In this document: positions 38,464 to 50,100 of the stretch, in pieces
How the letters are laid out: each line of letters opens with the position of its first letter
How positions within the stretch are numbered: the stretch's first letter is position 1
DNA from: Leuctra nigra
Lineage: Eukaryota > Arthropoda > Insecta > Plecoptera > Leuctridae
Length of the DNA: 64,000 nucleotides
Reading direction: 5' to 3'
Assembly (NCBI GenBank): GCA_934045905.1
Contig: OW203771.1
Location: 5,270,001-5,334,000 of the forward strand
The notes under the pieces: model-generated
The model's database searches: none
Seen by the model: the letters and a program-made list of their open reading frames with translations, nothing else
What the model was told of the DNA's origin: nothing
Program-made: the position numbers and the translations under genes

Positions 38464-40968
38464 ATGTGGAATGTGTCAGGAGGCATATTTTATGCCAATG
38501 CGCAAGGACTAGGTCAGAAGAAAGATGAAATACTGGAAGTAATAGCTCAACTGAAGCCTGCATTATTGTGTTTCAGTGAAACTCATATTACTGAAGGATT
38601 TATGGACAGCGAATTAAAGATTGATGATTATAAAATAGAAAAATGTTTAGCCCAGAGCTCCCACACAGGTGGAGTAATTATATATGTTAGAAATAGTATC
38701 AAATATAAAGTTGTTATCAATTATAAGATAGACAAAAATATGTGGCTATTATGTATTAAAGCTAAACTAGGCACCAAGGAGTTGTATTTAGCTGTGGTGT
38801 ACCACTCACCCAATGCATCTCATGCCATATTCTTAGACTATATTGAGAGTTGGTTTGAGGAACTGACTTTATATAAAGGCAATGTTATTATCACTGGAGA
38901 TTTTAATATTGATTTGAGTAAACAGTCTACATACAGTGATAGACTGACCAATATAATTCTTGAGTCTGGTATGATACAAACAGTTACAGAAGGTACTCGT
39001 GTGACTGCTAATAGTAATACATTGATAGATTTAGTTATAACTAATATAGATAAGCTAGCTGTAGATGTAAATTCAGAGCTCATGATCTCTGATCATAAGA
39101 CGTTGGTAATAAATGTGTCGTCCTGTCGATGGAATGATGAATTAGAAGTAGCTAGTACTAAAAGAGTGAGGAGAAAGTTAGTAGACGAAGATTTCGAAGT
39201 CCTTAATGTAGAGCTTAATAAGATTGAATGGGACTATGAAGAAGAAAATATCGACACATTAGCAAATAATTTTGTACATTGTTTAACTTCCAACATTAAT
39301 ACCATTGCTCCAGAAATGGAAATGGTAGAGAGGAAATGTAAAAGCAGTCCTTGGTTCAACCAAACGCTTAAAGACCTCCAGATGAAAAGAGATAGTCAAT
39401 ATATTAGGGCTCAATTCACTGGCAACTTTGATGACTGGGAATGTTATAAGTTGTGTAGAAATAATTTTGTTGCTAGTTTGAGAGAAGAAAAGCGCAAATA
39501 CTATGACAATAAGATTGATAGAAATAAACATGACTCTAAACAGATGTGGAAAACTTTAAAATGTTTAGTAAGTAAACCTAAATTAGATCTGGATGACAAA
39601 ATAGTGTTTGATGGTAATTTTAACTCTGTTAACACTGCTGATAATTTTAACGACTATTTTGTAAAAAGTATTGAAGACATTGTAAATAGTATAGATGAGG
39701 CAAATCAAAACATAAACTACAGTGATATTAAAGGCATTAACAAGAATTCATGTGAATTCCTATCTTTCAAGGCTATGTCAATGAAGCAACTTAAGGAAAT
39801 TGTATGGGAGCTCAAAAACAAGAAAGGAACTGATGATGGTATATCAGCAGAAGTATTAAAAAAGACTTTTATTACAATTGGTGCCCCGTTGCTCAAAATT
39901 ATCAATACATCATTGTTAACTGGCCAAGTGCCTAGTAATTGGAAAACAACTGTCATAATACCAATACCCAAAGTTGTTGGTACCAAATTAGCACATGAAT
40001 GCAGACCAATAAATATGTTACCTACATTCGAAAAGATCTTGGAAAAAGCTGTGTTTTTCCAAATTAGTGAATATTTTGAGATAAACAATCTATTATATGA
40101 GTATCAATCCGGATTTAGAAGTACGTTTTCATGTGAAACAGCAATTCAGTTACTTATGCAAAGATGGAAGAATGATCTTGACAATAATAACTTAATAATA
40201 GCAATATTTATTGACTTTAAAAGGGCATTTGAAACCATTGACAGAAACATCTTGTTAAAAAAACTTAATGCGTATGGACTGGGAGGACAGGTGTTGGAAT
40301 GGTTTACAAGTTATTTAACTGAAAGGAAACAAATAACTAAATTTAAAGAATTTGTTTCTAAAGAAAAAATTAATGATTATGGTGTTCCTCAGGGCTCTGT
40401 ACTTGGCCCGTTGTTATTTATAATCTACATAAATGATATATATTTAAGTACGGGTAGCTTATTTGTCAATGTTTTTGCTGACGACACGTTAGTGTCATTC
40501 TCAGGAGTGGACATTAAATCAATGTGTCAAGTTGTAAATAATGATCTCACTAAGTTGGAAGAGTGGCTCAGGGCAAATAAACTTAAGCTTAATACTAGTA
40601 AAACCAAATGTATGATACTATCAGGCAAAGGAAGCCGAATGTCGAAAGAAATTAATATTAATGATGATGTATGTTTGGAAATCATGAATACGAAGCTGGA
40701 GATTGTAAAGGAAATCAAGTATCTTGGAATTATCATTGATCATAACTTGACTCTTTCCAAACATGTTCAATATATATCACGTAAAATTAGACAAAAGGTT
40801 GGTTTTCTTGCAAGAATTGGATCGTTTTTATCACCATGGACTAGATTATTAGTATACAAGACAATTGTGTCTCCACATATTGATTATTGCTGTACGATGT
40901 TATGGGGAAGAAATGACGGAGATTTAACATACCTTGTATGTGTGCAAAATTGCAGGCCGATTTGTTGA
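38464..40968 (+). CDS. LINE ORF2 (endonuclease and reverse transcriptase), 3'-truncated
   Basis: 834 residues. N-terminal apurinic-type endonuclease with FSETHI, GDFNIDL (about residue 142) and SDHKTL (about residue 209). The reverse transcriptase follows, with FIDFKRAFETI, YGVPQGSVLGPLLFIIYIN and FADDT near residue 670. The normal C-terminal region is cut off after LWGRNDGDLTYL; the last residues come from a Helentron-like sequence (about 40937), so the element has lost its 3' end and cannot be complete. Domains that remain are open. Confidence 0.88.
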   Translation: MWNVSGGIFYANAQGLGQKKDEILEVIAQLKPALLCFSETHITEGFMDSELKIDDYKIEKCLAQSSHTGGVIIYVRNSIKYKVVINYKIDKNMWLLCIKAKLGTKELYLAVVYHSPNASHAIFLDYIESWFEELTLYKGNVIITGDFNIDLSKQSTYSDRLTNIILESGMIQTVTEGTRVTANSNTLIDLVITNIDKLAVDVNSELMISDHKTLVINVSSCRWNDELEVASTKRVRRKLVDEDFEVLNVELNKIEWDYEEENIDTLANNFVHCLTSNINTIAPEMEMVERKCKSSPWFNQTLKDLQMKRDSQYIRAQFTGNFDDWECYKLCRNNFVASLREEKRKYYDNKIDRNKHDSKQMWKTLKCLVSKPKLDLDDKIVFDGNFNSVNTADNFNDYFVKSIEDIVNSIDEANQNINYSDIKGINKNSCEFLSFKAMSMKQLKEIVWELKNKKGTDDGISAEVLKKTFITIGAPLLKIINTSLLTGQVPSNWKTTVIIPIPKVVGTKLAHECRPINMLPTFEKILEKAVFFQISEYFEINNLLYEYQSGFRSTFSCETAIQLLMQRWKNDLDNNNLIIAIFIDFKRAFETIDRNILLKKLNAYGLGGQVLEWFTSYLTERKQITKFKEFVSKEKINDYGVPQGSVLGPLLFIIYINDIYLSTGSLFVNVFADDTLVSFSGVDIKSMCQVVNNDLTKLEEWLRANKLKLNTSKTKCMILSGKGSRMSKEININDDVCLEIMNTKLEIVKEIKYLGIIIDHNLTLSKHVQYISRKIRQKVGFLARIGSFLSPWTRLLVYKTIVSPHIDYCCTMLWGRNDGDLTYLVCVQNCRPIC

Positions 40969-40992
40969 ACGGGCTGGCGAAAGCGAGCCTTG
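40937..40992 (-). mobile_element. Helentron-like 5' end fragment
   Basis: GTATGTGTGCAAAATTGCAG and GGCGAAAGCGAGCC resemble the 5' portion of the family in minus orientation. It is joined directly to the broken LINE ORF2. Confidence 0.4.
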
Positions 40993-41588
40993 AAAATGCA
41001 TGACGGTCACAGATTTTCTCACCTTCTCAATTGTTTTGTTATTATCAATACAATTACCTATTTCATATAAACATTGATTTTATATTTAATAAAACATGAA
41101 CAACACTTTTATTATGTTTCAAATTTATAAACACATGTATTTTAGTGAAAATTCGCGTGAAATCTCATTTAAAACACTTTCTGACAGTTCTTCGTTTGTT
41201 TACACCGGCCATTTTGGACATCGGCCTGGTGGATGTCAGTTCGCGGAACCAAGCTGAACATGCAGTCAGCGACCATGTCATGTAGGAGGCAGTGAAATTG
41301 GACCACCGGGCGTCAATGAGTTGATGAGACGGTCGGCATACCCGTGAACACCCGGACAAAGATGTCTTATGAAGAATTTATCATTGACGATCGGAAGATC
41401 GGAAATACTACTCTTTCCGAAAACATAAGTTTTCGAGCGGCAATTTTGAAATGTGGAACGATCTTCAAAAACTGACGTTTTCCAAGTTGTCAAATCCAAT
41501 CCAAATCAATATAACTTGTTTTATTGAAAACAACAGTGTGTAAAATCATCCATGGTAAATCCTGTTACCACAGTAACTTACTTACTTA

Positions 41589-41755
41589 CTAGGAAAACGC
41601 TCAGTGTAACGCGTTGATGAGCGAGCACGGGTACTTGCAAATTCTCGAACGGGAATTCCGTATCAAACGCACAGAAAACATATACATTCATATTGAATTG
41701 AAATATGATCCACTTAATCAACATAAAAGTAAATAGTGCGTCGTTTAAAAGTCAG
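41589..41755 (-). mobile_element. Helentron-like element, 3' part
   Basis: ACTAGGAAAACGCTCAGTG terminus and the GAGCGAGCAC block, followed by sequence inverse to 30620-30760. Confidence 0.5.
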
Positions 41756-43096
41756 TAAATAACAAACATAATATTAGGCACTCATGTTTTGTGTTTTCCT
41801 ATTTTGACTGTTTTTTGTGATTATGTCTTTAGATACAATGGAACTTCGTAACTAGTTTCAACTAGTTACAATGTTAGTTATTCCGGATAATGATCTGTCT
41901 GACATTCTGTCTAGCACTTAGTGTACATAATAGGTGTAGATACATAGTTAATTGAAAAATTGAAAAATTGTGAACATTTGTGAATGTTTATGAATTTGTG
42001 AATGAATTGTGAGCAGAATAGGTGTAGATACCTACTTATTTGAAAAATTGACTAGTTAATGAATAATGCAAGGACCGAAACGAGATTGACTCATAACTTT
42101 ATTGATTTTTTAATAACTTGTAGGTGAAGGTATGTTCAGAGTTTCTTAGATTTTCAGGGATTTTATTAATACAATGGGAATACACTCATGACAGGTTTTG
42201 TATTTACAAATACACACTAACTTGTAACTGAACTTGGCAGTTACGATTTTGTAACTCGGTTTTGGTAAGTCACACATCAACACATCAACTTATTAAGTTG
42301 TACAGACTATAAAACGTCTGTAAAACAAGCAGATGATTAGGTTTTTATCGACAATTTATTTTTCTCTTTAATTCAATATTTGGGTCAAAGTTCAACTAAA
42401 CTCATAAATCTGACAGCGTTACATATATTTTTATTTCTTAATATTCCCAGGAATTTAACTCGCTGGAGTCAATTCCACGAAGCGTTATAATAAACAAGGA
42501 AAAAATAAAAAATTATCCCACTAATATTTTTGGTATTTTTTTTTGTTTTAATTTAGGTAAACCTTGAGAACTCTCATTAAAAAAATGAAATGCGATTCAA
42601 GTTTCAATTTTATATTTGTATAGCTGTGTGCGCAAATCGCACGGCAATCTAGATTATGAAATTCCGAAAATTGCCAATAACTATTCTCGTGTAATTCTTA
42701 AAATTATGATAAAATTCGTTAGTACGTACTTGGAAATATTATCTTAATTATTAAACCAAGCCCATGTCATAGGGAAACCCATTTCAGAGCTACATGCATT
42801 TTCGTTCAACAACATCTGAACATTTTCAGTTAACATTTCTACTTTCAGGCCCGAAGAAAAAATCTTTACACATTTATTATTTCAAATTATGTAATTTCAT
42901 GCGTCACAAAAACAAACAAACACTGATTCGGGGAAGGCATTGAGCTTGATCAATAAGCCAATTATCTAAAGTCAAATTATAGTAGTGAAAATATTTTATT
43001 TCATGATTTATATTTTGGTCAGTGTCAAACATATCATATGAGAAAAATCATAGTAACTAATAATAATAAAAGACGAGACAACACATCAGCCTGATT
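41756..43096. other. Intergenic, A+T-rich
   Basis: No gene recognised. Short direct repeats such as GAATGTTTATGAATTTGTGAA occur near 41980. Confidence 0.4.
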
Positions 43097-43634
43097 CAGG
43101 GTGCGAATTGTTCAATTTTCAGAGGGGGGAGGGGGGATAGGAAAGAAAATTCCGATAATGTTGAGAAATATTGCAAAGGCAAAAAATACGATTGCCCACG
43201 AATGGGGGGGGGGGGGGGGGGACTGGGGGGCACCATGCGGGTCTGGGGCGTGGGGCGCATAGCCTCGGGAAATTTTGAATTTCAAGATTGGATTTGGCCG
43301 CATTTCTAAGCGATTTGTACACTGTTTGAAGCCCTTTTCCTTCACGAGATATTGCATTAAAAAAGAGGATTTGCTTTTAATTTAAAGGGAAATCAGAAGT
43401 GGTGAGCAAGTCAAATAAACATTGGAATAAATAAATCTTATCAAATATAGAGCTATTTGCTAATAAAAGCAATTTGACAGTTGTTTTGTGTGACAATTTA
43501 TTTTTTATAATTTTAGATCTATTTCAGATAAAAGTAGGTAATCATTCTGTTGTTTCGTAGATTAATAGTCAACATTTTACAGATGGGGGGAAAAAAAAAT
43601 CTATCCCCCCCCCCCCCATAAATTCGCACCCTGG
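43097..43634. mobile_element. TIR element with CAGGGTGCGAATT ends
   Basis: About 538 bp. The left end CAGGGTGCGAATT and the complement at the right end enclose G-rich and C-rich runs (18 G at 43204-43221). The CAGGG start suggests hAT; no clean target duplication remains. Confidence 0.55.
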
Positions 43635-44010
43635 TATGAAGTTTATTCTTTCAAAATGACTCGAGCACCATTACCAATGCGATGTAAAATTACCTATTAC
43701 TATGGTATTAGTATTGCAGTTTATCACCCAAGAATCATTAAAATATGGTCATCTTCTACCTCTACCTCATATAATATACGAAAAATGTAAATATTTGTTT
43801 ATGGTTTATCTGTGCAATGTATAAGTCAAAATATCTGCGAATTTCGCTACTAAAGTTTTGTTTAAAATAATCCAATATCCTTGCCCCACTTGCAAAATGT
43901 TTAACTATGTTTTCACATTGTTATGTTGCTGAAAGTATTAGCGAGAGTCATATGGTGTGGTATCTCTATTGACTCAGGCGATTGCACAAGCGTTATCTGG
44001 TGAAGTGCTG
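43635..44010. other. Upstream region of pacifastin gene A
   Basis: A+T-rich; nothing recognised before the TATA box. Confidence 0.4.
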
Positions 44011-44012
44011 TG

Positions 44013-44019
44013 TATATAA
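44013..44019 (+). promoter_or_regulatory. TATA box, pacifastin gene A
   Basis: TATATAA about 85 bases before the ATG. The same spacing and following leader (CACAGTTGAGA, GACAAGGAG) recur at gene B, which supports this as the core promoter. Confidence 0.75.
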
Positions 44020-44101
44020 ACGTGTGATTCACTGCATGGACACAGTTGAGACAGACAAGGAGCGGAGATCACTTCCTGACTGATACAGAGGAAGAGAGAA
44101 G

Positions 44102-47100
44102 ATGAAGACGGCGTTGTTTCTTGCGGTTATTTGCGTTGCAGTGGCTGCAGTGTGCGCAGGTATGTTCTGAATGAGAGGCACTAATAGTTATTAAAATCAA
44201 CCGGAATTATAAAAAAACTATTAGAAACATTTACAAAATACATTTTTTTAATCAAACTAAACTCAATAATTATTATGTATTAATAAAAAAATATTATAAA
44301 TTTGAAAACCAAAATTGTTTTCTTCTAATCAAAATCAAACTAAAATTTAAATATCAGAAACAAAACAAAACATTTGCAAATGTAGGTAATGTAATATTAA
44401 AGTTACAAAAAAACTTTCTTAATAAACCGACTATTAAATTAAAACTATACTTATTTTTGAATCAATTAAAATATACTGTTATGTATATAAAAATACAAAT
44501 AATCGGAACTCTATGAAAAACATACCTACCTATGCAAATTGTTAGGTAATGCATTTTTTATTCAATCACCAGAGAAGCAACCGTCCGACATATTATTATG
44601 TATTTAATGTTCTGTAATTATCACAAATATATATTGTTTCTGTTGGCTTCATAGACAAAAAAAACTATTTCTTCAATTTAAACATCAGGCAAACTGCACT
44701 ATCACCTAAAATTTGTCAAAATTGTTGTATTTTCATAATATTCCGTACGTTTTTTACACAATTGTTTGACAAATCAAGGAATCAAATGTGAGTTAACTTT
44801 ATATGAAACTATACAACTATAACTAAGTTATTAGAAAGTTATTTTGTATTGTGTATGATTCTTGACTAAAATATTAATGAAATCCCAAGTTAACAAAATT
44901 GTACAATTTTATGAATTTTGCATGCAACTTTGTTTTGTTGGAGCTCTCACAATCTGCACTCAATTGCCGTTGGGTTTTGATAAAATATCCACTTTAAAAA
45001 TAATAGGATTAACAATATTTGTGAATAATAAAATTAACTGTGCCAAGCAAATATTGCACTAAAGTATTCAATTCTGAGAAAACTTCCTTTGAAGTTGTTT
45101 GTGAAATAAAATTGGAAATCCCTTGACCCTAATTGCTGTTATTCAAAGTCTAAAGACACAACATATACATTTGCTGAATTTCAAGAAATAATTAGACTTT
45201 ATCATTTGACTTGGTTTTTGCAGCCGTTCCGAGAACCTTGTGTTTTATCTACGAACTTTGACCTGGAATGTCATAACCTTTCAAAATTTCATAATACAGG
45301 CCACGGCTATAGATTATTTTCTTGCGTACATGCGATGTTAATGGTTCATTTAAATTAGATTTTTTACGAAAATATTAAAATACGCAACTGGTTAGATCCT
45401 TTGATAGAATCCTCACCCAGCAAATGACATGTAAATATTGATAGCCAACCGAAAATCGCCGTGATTTTTAGATTTCGTAGATTTTTTTAATCAATTTGAT
45501 TTTTAAAATTAATTTTTGTTACTTTTCTTATACACAAAAAAAATAATTCAATATGTTTTATTAAAATATTAGTATAAGAAAATAGTACCAAACACTACAC
45601 GCTAAAATTGATTGAGTGAAAATCGCTCAAAAATGAGCGAATCTACTCAAAAACGGAATAATTTCGTATCACCTTTGACCAAATTTAACTCATTTTTTTT
45701 AGCGATTTTCACTCAATCAAATTAAGCGTATATTATTTGCCTATTAAATCGTTTAATTTTCAGGGAACAAAATAATGACATAATAAAACATTCAAGATAG
45801 TTACGCGGGTCCGGGGTTCTCAATTTGAAGTGTGCACCTGATTTTTCTGATTGGGAGGATTTTAGTTTCTTATGAATTTTTATATTTTTCAAAATCACAA
45901 GATAGTTACGAAATATTTATTATTCTAATTATTATGATTTTTTTTTTAAATTTTTATGATTTTCTGTTTTTTTGTATTGTTTTAATTGACTGTTATTTTG
46001 AAAAGAAACAAAGCTATTATTATCATCATCATCTAATATTTTAATCGTTAGTTTTTTGATTATTTGATTTTTTTAATTTTTTTTTTTTAAATTTTTAAAA
46101 TATATTCTTCTCCATATTTAGATTCCGAGATGAATGGTTGTCTCAGATGACTTTTTAAACTTATTCCTGCGATTATTTGATTTATCACTGATTTTTTAAC
46201 AATGTTTTTTGATTTCTTGATTTTCGTAATTTTTGAAATTTTCAAACACAGATTTTTTAAAAGTAGATCACCCCTAGAATTATTGTGGGGTACCTACTTG
46301 TTATTAACTTATCATAACCGTGATTAATTACTCATTCGGCTGGATATTTATTTCCTTTGTTTTCCTGCTCCTGGTGCGATTCAGGTCACACAGTTTATTT
46401 GACATTTTGCATACAATAAAATTATTTAAAAATTATACGCAGAAATCACCCGACGAACTAGTGAGCGTGGCCTTAAGAGTTTTTTAATCGATTTTTATCA
46501 ATATCATTTACCAATGTAATTGTTAACAAAATAGGGCTTTGTACGAGTATTCAGAACAGTTCAATGAAAATCATTTCATAGTTTGGAATCAGTTATTAGT
46601 TTTATTTTGTCCAAAAGATGTTTAGTGCCATAATTTTACTAATTTCGGGCACTAAATATCTGAAGGACAAAGTAAATCTTATAAACCATTACAAGCTATG
46701 GAATTATTTTCATTGAACTGTTCTGAATTACAAAGCCTTATTTTGTTAACAATTACATTGGTAAAAGAAATTGATAAAAATCGATTAAAAAATTCTTCAA
46801 GGTCAATCTCACTACCCAGCCGTCTTAATTGAGCTAAACGCTCCTGTTTGTTTAGATTTGGCAACACAGCCGTGCACGCCTGGCGAGCAGGTGAAGGACG
46901 ACTGTAACACATGCACATGTGGACGTAGGGGAGACGGCTACCAGGATCCTGTGTCCTCCACAAGTAGTTGCCAGGAGGAAACATGCTTGATGAGATCCTG
47001 TTTGTTTAGATTTGGCAACACAGCCATGCACGCCTGGCGAGCAGGTGAAGGACGACTGTAACACATGCACATGTGGACGTAGGGGAGACGGCTACCAGGA

Positions 47101-50100
47101 TCCTGTGTCCTCCACAAGTAGTTGCCAGGAGGAAACATGCTTGATGAGATCCTGTTTGTTTAGATTTGGCAACACAGCCATGCACGCCTGGCGAGCAGGT
47201 GAAGGACGACTGTAACACATGCACATGTGGACGCAGGGGAGACGGCTACCAGGATCCTGTGTCCTCCACAAGTAGTTGCCAGGAGGAAACATGCTTGATG
47301 AGCTCCTGTTTGTTTAGATTTGGCAACACAGCCATGCACGCCTGGCGAGCAGGTGAAGGACGACTGTAACACATGCACATGTGGACGCAGGGGAGACGGC
47401 TACCAATGCACCAGGATCCTGTGTCCTCCACAAGTAGATGCCAGGAGGAAACATGCTTGATGAGCTCCTGTTTGTTTAGATTTGGCAACACAGCCATGCA
47501 CGCCTGGCGAGCAGGTGAAGGACGACTGTAACACATGCACATGTGGACGCAGGGGAGACGGCTACCAATGCACCAGGATCCTGTGTCCTCCACAAGTAGA
47601 TGCCAGGAGGAAACATGCTTGATGAGATCCTGTTTGTTTAGATTTGGCAACACAGCCGTGCACGCCTGGCGAGCAGGTGAAGGACGACTGTAACACATGC
47701 ACATGTGGACGCAGGGGAGACGGCTAACAATGCACCAGGATCCTGTGTCCTCCACAAGTAGTTGCCAGGAGGAAACATGCTTGATGAGCTCCTGTTTGTT
47801 TAGATTTGGCAACACAGCCGTGCACGCCTGGCGAGCAGGTGAAGGACGACTGTAACACATGCACATGTGGACGTAGGGGAGACGGCTACCTACCAATGCA
47901 CCAGGATCCTGTGTCCTCCACAAGTAGATGCCAGGAGGAAACATGCTTGATGAGCTCCTGTTTGTTTAGATTTGGCAACACAGCCATGCACGCCTGGCGA
48001 GCAGGTGAAGGACGACTGTAACACATGCACATGTGGACGCAGGGGAGACGGCTACCAATGTACCAGGATTCTGTGTCCTCCACAAGTAGATGCCAGGAGG
48101 AAGAGAGGTAATAAGTAGACTCAGTTGGAATTGGTACAACCAACAAAAGATAAAACGGGATTCGAAAAAAACGGGTTGAAAAGGTTTTGATGGTATCATC
48201 AGGCGCGTAGGACTTTATTTAGGGTGGGGGGTCAAAATTATCGGGGATCGATGGATGTGAGGATAAGGCAGTGCGCCGCTACAAGGGGCCTGGGGGGGCT
48301 CGCACCCCAGTTAGCCCCGCAGGGCCTCTTTGAATTTTGGATACAAAAGAATCGAATTTGAAGCTAGTATCATTCTTTTCAAAGAAATATAAAATGTTTG
48401 ATGCAATATTCTGTGGAAACTTAAGACAAATTGTATTTGTAAAATCCCCTATTACCCCGCAGGATTTTATTTTTTATTTTTTGATAAAAAAAAATACTTT
48501 AATCGTATTCGACGCTGTTTTGGCATCCTTTTCAAATAAATTTAAAATGTGGGATATGCAATATAATCAGTTAATTTGAATCTGTTAATTGTGAATGGCC
48601 AGCCGGCTTCGGCATCCCAGGAGGCCCTAGAGGACGGTGGAGCTACCTCCACCCCAACCCGACATTAGTTGGATGGGGAAAATTGCTATAATTAAACAAA
48701 TTCAATTTATAGCATCTTCAATGGCCCCGCAGGGAAATTTTCGAATTCTAGTTAAAGATAATCGATTATGAATCGATTTTTAAAAAAGGTTGCAAGAAGC
48801 AACAACAATAATTGCAAGAAAGATCTAGATGGGTTTTGGTATCCCCTTGCAATTAGGCAATAAGCAATACACCGTACGCCACCCCGCTTTCATACTCCTC
48901 TAATTACAGAATCAGAACAACAAGAACCAGAGCCAAATGCTGGATCTTTCAAAGGAATGAGGAATGAAGTTCACAAGAAAATGAGACTTGTAGTTTAACG
49001 TGTAATTATTCAATGTTATTCATGAGGATAATCATGTTGGACAAATTAGTTATTGACTTGTCTCATTGGATCGCACCTGTGTTCAATTAGTTTTGCAAAT
49101 CTTGAGAAAACCTCATAATGAAGCAAATCTGTGTATATTTGTATCTCATTATCAACATTTGTGTATATCTGGAGGTGATATCTGAGGGGTGTTCAGGATC
49201 TCTGGCAGGGGGGGGGGAGTCCGTTCCCCCCTTTCCCCGCTAATGTCATTTTGTATGCTCAGCCAGCATCCATTTTAATATGATTTATTAAATTTTGCAC
49301 AAACTCCTCCTTGAAATGTATTCAGAATCTGTGGCTTTATCTTGATGAAGTAAATCAAAACCATGTCCCAATTTCAGTATTAAGTAGTCTTTTTCGGAGC
49401 AAAGAACCTGAACCTACGGCTGTAATGTGCTAAATTTTCTCAACCTGCTTTTAGGGAGAACTAAAAGTAGAGACGATTGATAATTATTCCAATTCTGGAT
49501 CCCGTCCATAATATGAAAGTATAGGTACAATTGTTTTCAAAGTTGTCGACAACAAAATTGATTCCCCGGCTATCTCCTGACTGCACTGTATTGACGAGTG
49601 TGTCTCCACAGACGTGAAACTGACTGCCAACGACTTGGCGCACGCGCAATGCACGCCGGGCTCCATACGCCAGCTGGACTGCAACACCTGCACATGCGCA
49701 GCTAACGGCAGCGGCTTCCAATGCACTCGGCTCACATGTCCGAGCAGAAAGAGGAGAGGTAACTCATATTCTCACACCACTTCATGTAGAAAGAGGAGAG
49801 GTAACTCATATTCTCACACAACTTCATGTCGTCTGCAGCGTAATGCTTACTTACACTTGAAGTACTTTAGGTGCTGCAAGCGCGAGCGATTTTGCCGCTT
49901 GCAGGCACTTTTTTGGGATACGATTGGAGACAAAAGGGTTGACGAAATGATTTGAAATTTTAATCATTATTAGATAAAAGACAAACTGAGGGTTATACCT
50001 TGGTTCATTTCTATTTTTTTGCTTCGTTAATTAGTAATAATTAGTTGATTTTTGGTGAAAATGGTATATTTTCTTGTCTCCATGGGTGCCGTATGAAATT

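Noticed and set aside
47246..47944. A 232-residue minus-strand frame with repeated segments
   Set aside because: It is the antisense of the pacifastin exon array; the plus strand has the cysteine pattern, acceptors and donor.
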